From CAYONM01 sp964405325 (GTDB lineage Bacteria > Planctomycetota > UBA11346), in assembly GCA_964405325.1 (NCBI GenBank), contig CAYONM010000136.1, positions 1-10,233 on the forward strand: a stretch of DNA of 10,233 nucleotides, written 5' to 3'. The stretch's first letter is position 1. Every line of letters begins with the position of its first letter. The position numbers were made by a program, and so were the translations under genes. Positions 4,907-10,233 of the stretch are shown here, in pieces. The notes beneath the pieces are model-generated. The model was not told the DNA's origin, did no database searches, and saw only the letters and a list, made by a program, of their open reading frames with translations.

Positions 4907-7081
4907 TCAGTCGAGCAGCCAGGCGAGCGGCTCCTGATCCAGAGCCAATGGTCCCTGGGCCTGTTCGGCGGCTCGTAGTACCGCAGCGTGATCTTCTTCG
5001 GCCAGACCTCGGACTAGCAACCGTCGCGGCAAGATCTGCTGCAGAAGCCCACCCATATCTCCATATTTGAGTGCGCCCGGGAGGAAATGTTCAGCCCAGA
5101 CATCGGTGATGGTGGCAAAACGGAATCCACTCACATCCAAGACCACGCGTTCCACCAGGCCCTCGTCGACGGCTAAAGCGGCGGCGGCCCAGGCGGCGGT
5201 GCCGGGACGCGCCCAGAGGTCGATGGGCAAGGGGCCATGCACCGGATCATCGCGCAGCGCAGCCAGGAGGGTGAGGAGGTCATGGGCTCGTCGGATGATC
5301 GTGGGTGGATAGTGGGCATAGACGGCACTGGGAACAGCCTGCTTGCCGTCACGAGACTTTTTGTAAGGCGTGACCTGCTGTCCGAGGCTGCCCTCCGGCC
5401 ACGATACGTCGGCGGATTGAAAGAAGGCGTCGCAAGCGATCAGCTGATAGCCCGCGGTGTTCAAAGGCGCCAGGGTGGGATCATCGAGCACGGCCCGACC
5501 GCGTGGATCGAGGATGACCAGACGGCGCTTCGGTGTGGATGTCGCTGTGCGACGTACCGGTACCAGCTCGTGTCGAATGGCGTGCCGCAGCAGGCCGTGA
5601 TCGTCCGTCCACTCAGCCAGGACGATGCCCGCTGCTGGCAGGCTCCGTCCGACGATGCTGTGCCAGGCGGAGCCGATGACGGCGCGATTCTCTGCCCATG
5701 CCGCTGCATCGACAGGGTGCAGCAGGTCCTGCAATTGCGCCTGCGCATCGGCTGCCCACCAACGGCAGAGGGCCTGCTCGTGCGCAAGACCTCGTTCGTC
5801 CGCCGGCGGGGCCGGATGCGCCTCGCTCCATACCGTCAGCTCGTCCTGGCTCAAAAAGGTGAAGGGACGTTCGACCGGATCGATCGCCATGTCCAGGTGT
5901 CGCGCGAGAAACGCATAGGTGAAGGCGCGGGCATGGCGGTTGTAGGTGTGCCCATACCCGGTGTTGACGAAGAATTCCACTTTTCCGGCGGCCTGGTCGC
6001 GGGCATAGACGGTTTGCAGGAAGGGAAGCACCTTGGCCCGCAAGCCTTTTGAACCATCGCTACCAGCCAGGCCGAAGGGGCGAGGCGAGCAACTGGCGAT
6101 CAGATCCACCAGGCCATGTTCCTGGAGGAGATACGGCGCCTTGCCACTGATGCTTCCGGCTTCGAAGCGGCCGCTGCCGAGAGCGACTCCGGCAATACCT
6201 GCTCGTACTCGTGGGTCAGCTGCCATGAGAAAAATGGTCTGCTTGCCGCCGCCGCTCGCTCCGGTGACGATCAGGCGCCGGGGATCGATATCGGGCCGTT
6301 CCAGCAGCACATCCACCGCACGAATTCCATTCCAGGTTTGTAGACCGAACATGCTCTGCAGATGGCCCAGTGCGCGCGGGGATTCCAGGCACCAGTCGGG
6401 TCCTGTTGCCGGCTCCTGCCAGCGCTCCGGATCCTTTGGATGCCCGGTCTGCACGGAATCGGCTCTGCCGATCATATCGTAGCACAGCACCACGCAGCCC
6501 ATGCGGGCCAGGGCGACGCATCGGGCCTGCAGCAGCGACCGCGCCGCTTCCGGCAACACCTCGCCACCGCTTTGGAGTACCTGCGCGGAGCCGTAGTGGC
6601 CTTTGCGATCCTGGTAATCCATAAAGCGGCCATTGGGCCAGTGGCCGTAGGGAGAGAGTACGCCGGGAAAAGGACCCGGGCCCGCTTCGGTGGGAGTGTA
6701 CAAGCTGCCGGTGACCCAGTGTCCCGGCATCGATTGAAAGCAGATGCCAGCAACGGCGTAGCCATCGAAAATCCGAGGCTCTCCGAGCCAGGTCTGCAGC
6801 GGGGTTTTGCTTGGTGCAGGCCATAGCCCGGCCGCGAGGAGCAGATCCTGACGGATGCGCTTAGGCCAGCTGTCCCAGTCGGCATATTCACGGATCGGAG
6901 TGAAGGCCTCGTGCTCCGTACGCACCGGCCGGGTCCGGGAATCTGCGGCCATGACGGATCCTATCCAAGCCAGCAACAGGAGGATGCCGGAGACACGATA
7001 GCAACTCCGTTTCCAGGTTTTGAAATGCAGTCGAAAAATCGCTGGTTTTTTGCTCATATGGATTTTCGCACAGAAAAACAC
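4907..7081 (-). CDS. Secreted two-domain alpha/beta-hydrolase (acetyl xylan esterase-like)
   Basis: A 724-residue exported hydrolase, probably a carbohydrate esterase. N-terminus: basic region KRSCYR, hydrophobic segment VSGILLLLAWIGSVMA and likely cleavage near VMA-ADS (43-47). Domain 1 (about 60-410) has the nucleophile elbow GASGG (S276), a plausible acid D342 in SPRPFGLAGSDG and H378 in NTGYGH, a complete triad typical of the large acetyl-xylan-esterase-like family of PVC bacteria. Domain 2 (about 485-724) again looks like an alpha/beta-hydrolase sheet (RRLVILDPRG, GYQLIACDAF), but its elbow position reads ARPGTAAW with no Ser, so it is probably structural or substrate-binding. I prefer the GTG at 7081 because GGAGG sits seven bases before it; ATG 7057 would give a shorter export signal but has no ribosome site. 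It is the last gene of the AraC-adjacent operon. The substrate is inferred only. Confidence 0.8.
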   Translation of the reverse strand: MFFCAKIHMSKKPAIFRLHFKTWKRSCYRVSGILLLLAWIGSVMAADSRTRPVRTEHEAFTPIREYADWDSWPKRIRQDLLLAAGLWPAPSKTPLQTWLGEPRIFDGYAVAGICFQSMPGHWVTGSLYTPTEAGPGPFPGVLSPYGHWPNGRFMDYQDRKGHYGSAQVLQSGGEVLPEAARSLLQARCVALARMGCVVLCYDMIGRADSVQTGHPKDPERWQEPATGPDWCLESPRALGHLQSMFGLQTWNGIRAVDVLLERPDIDPRRLIVTGASGGGKQTIFLMAADPRVRAGIAGVALGSGRFEAGSISGKAPYLLQEHGLVDLIASCSPRPFGLAGSDGSKGLRAKVLPFLQTVYARDQAAGKVEFFVNTGYGHTYNRHARAFTYAFLARHLDMAIDPVERPFTFLSQDELTVWSEAHPAPPADERGLAHEQALCRWWAADAQAQLQDLLHPVDAAAWAENRAVIGSAWHSIVGRSLPAAGIVLAEWTDDHGLLRHAIRHELVPVRRTATSTPKRRLVILDPRGRAVLDDPTLAPLNTAGYQLIACDAFFQSADVSWPEGSLGQQVTPYKKSRDGKQAVPSAVYAHYPPTIIRRAHDLLTLLAALRDDPVHGPLPIDLWARPGTAAWAAAALAVDEGLVERVVLDVSGFRFATITDVWAEHFLPGALKYGDMGGLLQQILPRRLLVRGLAEEDHAAVLRAAEQAQGPLALDQEPLAWLLD
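6711..7008. repeat. Direct repeat copy 2 (inside the intact esterase gene), partner 4357-4654
   Basis: The parent copy of the 298-base repeat, encoding the signal peptide and about the first 124 residues of the esterase. It is listed because the identity to 4357-4654 could confuse short-read assembly and allows recombination. Confidence 0.9.
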
Positions 7082-7134
7082 TGTATTGCCTCCATGGTGC
7101 TCAGCAGGACCAGATCACCGTCCTGATCGAGGTC
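7061..7134. repeat. Imperfect tandem copy of the FG-GAP 3' end (74 bp), partner 7148-7223
   Basis: This block repeats 7148-7223, the last codons of the FG-GAP gene, with small indels and substitutions, offset by about 87-89 bases. It lies between the FG-GAP stop and the esterase body. On the minus strand it contains CCATGGAGGCAATACAGTG, the esterase's ribosome site and GTG start. The equivalent positions in the other two copies (7148-7223 and near 4707-4780) read GGAGG(G) followed by ATG. It is therefore a relocated ribosome-binding and start segment. Confidence 0.85.
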
Positions 7135-8345
7135 TATTTCTCCGAGGGATTTTCGTACCAGAAAACATTGTATTGCCCCTCCATGGTGCTCAGCAGGTCC
7201 AGATCACCGTCCTGATCGAGGTCGGCCAGCACCGGGGTGTCCATTTTGCCACCAGCGGGATTGATCTGCTGCAGGCTCCATTCGCTCTCGCTCCAGGGGC
7301 TCTCGCCGGTCCAACGCAGCCAGTGCTGCGGCCGGCCGACACTGCTGGTCATGGCCAGATCCAGGCGGCCATCGCCATCCAGGTCGCCGAAGGCCATTCC
7401 CTTGACCTTCCGCAAGGCATGGGGAATGGGCAGGTGGTACACGGACCAGGTCGCATCCGGGCTCGCCGGGTGCCGATAGAGCAGGATGCCGTCCTTCTTG
7501 GTGGCCGCCGCGCAATCCAGGCGACCATCACCATCGATATCGGCGACATCGCCGAACATGAAATCCAGACTCTCGGAGCTGATCTGATGTTCGAGCCAGG
7601 GTTTGGTCAACGCTCCACCCGGACCGGGATTCTCGAGCCAGCGGACTCCGCCACAGCCGGCTTTGCGGGTGGTCCAAAACACATCCTGATCGCCATCACC
7701 ATCCATATCGGCGGCCACCAGGGCCATGGTCCAGCCACCGCCGCAGGTGGTTTCGCTGATCACATGCTGCTGCCAATTCTCCAGCTGGCGCGCATCCACC
7801 GGCGCCTGGTACCAGACCAGGGGTGTGCCCTTGCCGCCGGCGATCAGATCCATGCCGTGACGGCCATCGACCTGCATGGGCAGGGTGTACATCCAGCTGC
7901 CCTGCCCCGCCGAGGCCGGCAGCAGGGCGCTCTGCCATGCGGCAGCCTCATGAAGCCGCTCCCGCTCCGGAGCCCAGTGGATATGCAGCCCCCCGCCACC
8001 TTGCTTGCCCTTGTTCTCGCAGGCGGACACCACGTCCAGAATGCCGTTGCCATCCAGGTCGACGAAAACTGCATCTTCGGCATTGGGCGCCGGTCCGACC
8101 ACGGTCATCGGCCAGGGCTCACGCACGGCCGACGGCCCCGGATTGAAATAGAGCCGGGTTTCGCCGGCCTGCTCCCAGCCGCTGACCACATCGATAAAAC
8201 CATCGCCATCGATATCACCGAGACGGACCCCATCGGCGCCCCGAGCCTCGCGCGGGCCCCGATCGGCGTCGATCTCGTGGAAGATCCAGTCCTGTGCCAC
8301 GACAGAGCCGGTAAGACTCAGCAGAAGCGAGATGCAGCAGCGCAT
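7134..8345 (-). CDS. Secreted FG-GAP/VCBS beta-propeller protein
   Basis: A 403-residue exported protein built of repeated calcium-loop blades. A signal peptide is visible (MRCCISLLLSLTGSVVA, cleavage before Q18). Six DxDxDG loops are seen at about 44-52 (DIDGDGFID), 96-104 (DLDGNGILD), 213-221 (DMDGDGDQD), 270-277 (DIDGDGRLD), 321-329 (DLDGDGRLD) and 375-383 (DLDQDGDLD). A degenerate seventh (VDGRHGMDL) lies near 159-166, giving a seven-bladed integrin-like propeller. Such proteins bind ligands or glycans, and no catalytic motif is seen. I chose ATG 8345 because GAAAGGGA lies about six bases before it; a GTG at 8360 is possible. The start is 11 bases past the stop of the DUF1961-like gene, whose end carries the ribosome site, so the two are coupled. 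The role in glycan capture is inferred from its neighbours. Confidence 0.85.
   Translation of the reverse strand: MRCCISLLLSLTGSVVAQDWIFHEIDADRGPREARGADGVRLGDIDGDGFIDVVSGWEQAGETRLYFNPGPSAVREPWPMTVVGPAPNAEDAVFVDLDGNGILDVVSACENKGKQGGGGLHIHWAPERERLHEAAAWQSALLPASAGQGSWMYTLPMQVDGRHGMDLIAGGKGTPLVWYQAPVDARQLENWQQHVISETTCGGGWTMALVAADMDGDGDQDVFWTTRKAGCGGVRWLENPGPGGALTKPWLEHQISSESLDFMFGDVADIDGDGRLDCAAATKKDGILLYRHPASPDATWSVYHLPIPHALRKVKGMAFGDLDGDGRLDLAMTSSVGRPQHWLRWTGESPWSESEWSLQQINPAGGKMDTPVLADLDQDGDLDLLSTMEGQYNVFWYENPSEK
7135..7297. repeat. Direct repeat copy 2 (FG-GAP 3' segment), partner 4691-4853
   Basis: The parent copy of the 163-base block duplicated downstream of the esterase. Part of it (7148-7223) is duplicated a third time at 7061-7134, so the FG-GAP 3' end exists in three versions in this window. 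Confidence 0.9.
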
Positions 8346-8356
8346 GGCCGTCCCTT

Positions 8357-9070
8357 TCACTGTCCGATCCGGTAGACGGCGAAATCACGGTAGCGGGCGC
8401 TCTGCCTATTCATGTGCCGGATGCCGATCCAACCGGAATCGCTCAGGGGTTCGGGATTCATGGTGGCGGGCCACCGGTATTCGGTGCCGGTGGCCTGATC
8501 GGTGGCGGTGAAGACCACCTCCCGCCCGATTCGCGTGAAGCAGACATCGTAGACCTTGCCGACGGCGAAGGCGCCTTCGGCGTCATGCTTCCCGATCACG
8601 TCGAAGCCCAGGCATTGCCGGAATCGCACCTCGTCCTGGCCGTTGGCGTAGCTGACGCTGACGTAGTTCATGTTCTGTTTATAGAGCGGATAGCGACCGC
8701 TCTCGCGCAGGTCCTGCCAGGCGAAGATGTCCTCGACATAGGGCTCCTCACCGCTGCCGGTGGCCTGGACAAAGAGGATGATCACATTCGGGCTATCGAC
8801 CAGATGTTCGAAGGTATAGGTGATGGCGACATCGCCTTCGATGCGCGGCTTGAACCAGAGCACATCATTCTGTCCCTTGTCTGCGGTGAAGACCATGCCG
8901 TTGGAACCGGTCTCAACTTTGGAATGGCCATCCAGGGACCACTGCTCCCGCCAATCGCCAGTCAATGGATCGCGGTGCAGCAGCTGCCAGTCGGCAGGAA
9001 CCACGCTTTCTGCGGCAGCCAGGCAAGCGACGGCGAGCAGACAGAGCATACACGGGAAGATCAGAGGCAT
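8357..9070 (-). CDS. Secreted lectin/glucanase-fold protein (DUF1961-like)
   Basis: A 237-residue exported protein with signal peptide MPLIFPCMLCLLAVACLAAA. The body reads as a concanavalin-type beta sandwich: LWFKPRIEGDVAITYTFEHL, NVIILFVQATG, EDIFAWQDLRESGRYPLY, NYVSVSYANG, and near the end GWIGIRHMNRQSARYRDFAVYRI. The sequence of DIFAW, a Tyr-rich strand and the closing RHM..SARYRDF resembles DUF1961 proteins, found with polysaccharide utilisation genes. DUF1080 (3-keto-disaccharide hydrolase) is the nearest alternative because it shares the same fold. ATG 9070 has an AGGAG ribosome site about seven bases upstream. It is the first gene of the operon, and its TGA at 8357-8359 lies just before the FG-GAP start. 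Cys16 offers only a weak lipobox (AVAC). The activity is unproven. Confidence 0.75.
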   Translation of the reverse strand: MPLIFPCMLCLLAVACLAAAESVVPADWQLLHRDPLTGDWREQWSLDGHSKVETGSNGMVFTADKGQNDVLWFKPRIEGDVAITYTFEHLVDSPNVIILFVQATGSGEEPYVEDIFAWQDLRESGRYPLYKQNMNYVSVSYANGQDEVRFRQCLGFDVIGKHDAEGAFAVGKVYDVCFTRIGREVVFTATDQATGTEYRWPATMNPEPLSDSGWIGIRHMNRQSARYRDFAVYRIGQ

Positions 9071-9103
9071 GGAGCGTCTCCTGGTTCAAGATGACTTGCC
9101 TGC

Positions 9104-9132
9104 ACTCTAGCCATTCCGAAGCTCGCTCACAA
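9104..9132 (-). promoter_or_regulatory. Candidate promoter of the DUF1961/FG-GAP/esterase operon
   Basis: Read on the minus strand, TTGTGA (9132-9127) and TAGAGT (9109-9104) are separated by exactly 17 bases. Each matches 4 of 6 consensus positions. This would start transcription near 9097, giving a short leader that contains the AGGAG site. It lies in the 63-bp gap shared with the divergent AraC gene, and its -35 abuts the araC GTG, a typical arrangement for AraC-type control. The hexamers are weak, so it remains a by-eye proposal. Confidence 0.3.
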
Positions 9133-9133
9133 G

Positions 9134-9985
9134 GTGATCGAAACACTCAAAACCAGGACCGAAGTCCGCCAAGACGTCCGTTGGCTCACGCCAGCGGACT
9201 GGTCCCGGGCCCTGTTGGACACCAGCAACACCCTCGGGTTCCGGGGTGGCCATGTGGCCGATGAGCGGCATTTCCACAATCCTCCGAAGTATCGACCCTG
9301 GCATCATCTGCTCCTGGTGGAGAAGGGCAGCCTGGTGGCCCAGGTAGACGGCCGGCACATCAGCTGTCCCACCGGCAGCCTGCTCTGGACGCCGCCCGGG
9401 GTGCATCGCAGCTTCCATCAAGAGGAGGGCCATGCCGGACTGAACACCTTCCGGCTCCATGTCTCCCTGCGCGTGGGCGCTCAGGTCCTGGCATGCGAAC
9501 AGGGGACGCTGCTGGCCGAGGGACTCTGGGACCTGCACGGCCTGTTCCGCCTGCTGATGAACGATCCCGCACCCGAGACGCGCGATGAGCTGTGGCTGCG
9601 CCAGGTCCTGGCGGCGATCACCGCCACCGTGCTGTACCGACAGGAAACTGATCAGGGTCAGGAGCGCTTGAACTGGGGGCAGCGGACGAAGCTGGACCGC
9701 CACCTGTTCCAGCATGCCCACCAGGGCGTGTATCCCTCGGATCTGGCGAAGATCCTCGATCTGTCGATGCCCCGATTCCGTCGTCTCTGTCAGGCCACCT
9801 ATGGGCGCTCCCCGCGCAGCCAGATCCGGCATTGGCGCCTGCACCAGGCGGCGGCCCTGCTGCAAGAGACGGAGGAACCCATCCAGACCATCGCCGAACG
9901 GGTGGGCATCAGCGATCCCAGTCTCTTCCGGCGTCAGTTCCGTAGCACCTTCGGATGCACTCCCTCGCGCTTTCGGCGTGCATGA
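9134..9985 (+). CDS. AraC-family transcriptional regulator
   Basis: A 283-residue regulator with an N-terminal cupin-like sensing domain and a C-terminal AraC DNA-binding domain. The sensing domain includes HHLLLVEKGSLVAQVDG (57-73) and the turn GSLLWTPPGVHRSFH (81-95), where sugar-responsive AraC proteins bind ligand. The DNA-binding part has two helix-turn-helices: PSDLAKILDLSMPRFRRLCQ (201-220), with YGRSPRSQIRHWRLHQAAALL following, then IQTIAERVGISDPSLFRRQFR (250-270) and the closing FGCTPSRFRR. GTG 9134 is the only plausible start near the 5' end and has no clear ribosome site. It is divergent from the three-gene export operon across 63 bp, so it most likely activates that operon in response to a breakdown sugar. 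The stop codon touches the candidate target duplication of the downstream MITE. Confidence 0.85.
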   Translation: MIETLKTRTEVRQDVRWLTPADWSRALLDTSNTLGFRGGHVADERHFHNPPKYRPWHHLLLVEKGSLVAQVDGRHISCPTGSLLWTPPGVHRSFHQEEGHAGLNTFRLHVSLRVGAQVLACEQGTLLAEGLWDLHGLFRLLMNDPAPETRDELWLRQVLAAITATVLYRQETDQGQERLNWGQRTKLDRHLFQHAHQGVYPSDLAKILDLSMPRFRRLCQATYGRSPRSQIRHWRLHQAAALLQETEEPIQTIAERVGISDPSLFRRQFRSTFGCTPSRFRRA

Positions 9986-9990
9986 GCACC

Positions 9991-10152
9991 AGTGCTCTGT
10001 CTAAGCAACAAAGTCGGATATCGCTTCGTCTCGCACGGCATCTGCGGCGTTGCAGAACCCTCGAAATGACGCTGCCATTCCTTCGGAACCTGTGCCTTGC
10101 AGCTACCGCACGATACTCGCCTTAGCCAACATTGTTGCATTGACAGGGCACT
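9991..10152. mobile_element. MITE-like element, 162 bp with 27-bp terminal inverted repeats
   Basis: The left end 9991-10017 (begins AGTGCTCTGTC) and the right end 10126-10152 (reverse complement begins AGTGCCCTGTC) match at 22 of 27 positions. Both ends are flanked by the same hexamer AGCACC (9985-9990 and 10153-10158), which fits a 6-bp target duplication. No open frame of transposase character lies inside, so it would be a non-autonomous miniature element moved in trans. I do not assign an IS family. The inverted repeats do not extend clearly inward. It inserted at the stop codon of the AraC gene without changing the protein. Confidence 0.75.
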
Positions 10153-10154
10153 AG

Positions 10155-10224
10155 CACCTCACGGGCTTGCAGCCGCAGAAAATAACGAGTTATTAAATGA
10201 GCGCGGCTGTAAGTCCGTGAGGTG
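10155..10224. repeat. 70-bp imperfect palindrome with a nested inner palindrome
   Basis: The arms 10155-10176 and 10203-10224 are 22 bases each, with 20 Watson-Crick pairs; the other two positions become G-U pairs in plus-strand RNA. The 26-base loop holds a second perfect inverted repeat, AATAAC-GA-GTTATT (10181-10194). Removing the MITE places the first arm base two positions past the araC TGA, so this could be the gene's original terminator or a repeat abutting it. There is no U-tract within the window. A REP-like or mobile-element hairpin is the main alternative. Confidence 0.6.
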
Positions 10225-10233
10225 CAGGGGGTT

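Noticed and set aside
5237..6052. 271-codon plus-strand frame inside the esterase
   Set aside because: It is antisense to the catalytic domain, with no ribosome site and no family resemblance.
4357..7297. Composite transposon bounded by the direct repeats
   Set aside because: The repeats are pieces of the esterase and FG-GAP genes themselves, without inverted ends or transposase.
7020..8375. 451-codon plus-strand frame opposite the FG-GAP gene
   Set aside because: The minus strand has a signal peptide and six regularly spaced DxDxDG loops. The plus translation is only their antisense.
9984..9997. Perfect palindrome GAGCAC-CA-GTGCTC as an araC terminator
   Set aside because: It is formed at the junction between the target hexamer and the MITE end, has no U-tract, and is better explained by the insertion.
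9934..10140. 68-codon minus-strand frame across the MITE interior
   Set aside because: It spans the end of araC and the MITE and resembles no transposase; the element is too short to encode one.
10100..10233. Integron attC-like site suggested by the palindromic right edge
   Set aside because: No convincing RYYYAAC/GTTRRRY core pair frames the hairpin, and no integrase or cassette structure is visible.
1..10233. CRISPR array, tRNA, rRNA, toxin-antitoxin or defence operon
   Set aside because: I found no regularly spaced repeats, no cloverleaf and no recognisable nuclease, helicase or toxin motif on either strand.

Overview
The window is GC-rich accessory DNA from a bacterium that handles sulfated or esterified polysaccharides. 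It carries Tat-exported and formylglycine-type sulfatases, a large secreted alpha/beta-hydrolase, an FG-GAP beta-propeller and a secreted lectin/glucanase-fold protein, with IclR and AraC regulators. This mix is typical of the PVC group (Lentisphaerota, Kiritimatiellota, Verrucomicrobiota, Planctomycetota). That placement is an inference from gene content, since no marker gene is present.

Layout. Bases 1-537 hold no convincing intact gene: a short open frame running in from the left edge, a triple 8-bp repeat and a possible glycosyltransferase scrap. Next, on the plus strand, come a complete Tat-signal sulfatase (538-2277), a headless membrane-sensor remnant (2278-2586), an IclR regulator (2721-3494) and a second sulfatase (3491-4270). 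The second sulfatase overlaps the IclR gene by ATGA and has lost its central part. Facing it on the minus strand is a degraded duplicate: the 5' end of an esterase gene (4357-4724) and the 3' end of an FG-GAP gene (4690-4872). The intact minus-strand operon follows, in transcription order: DUF1961-like protein (9070-8357), FG-GAP propeller (8345-7134), two-domain esterase (7081-4907). A divergent AraC regulator (9134-9985) shares a 63-bp control region with that operon. A 162-bp MITE-like element (9991-10152) follows the araC stop codon, and a long palindrome (10155-10224) ends the window.

How it may work. The three minus-strand products all carry export signals, so they probably act together on an extracytoplasmic carbohydrate under AraC control. 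IclR probably controls the second sulfatase and itself: its promoter, a palindrome and the start codon are superimposed, and the layout predicts a leaderless mRNA. Sulfatase 1 probably removes sulfate in the periplasm.

The locus is heavily rearranged. There is a precise in-frame deletion in sulfatase 2, a truncated sensor, a duplicated FG-GAP/esterase junction, a second nested duplication that now supplies the esterase start, and a small transposable element. I see no CRISPR array, phage genes, tRNA or rRNA, and no clear new defence-type system. The most unusual content is the rearrangement architecture and the regulatory sites.
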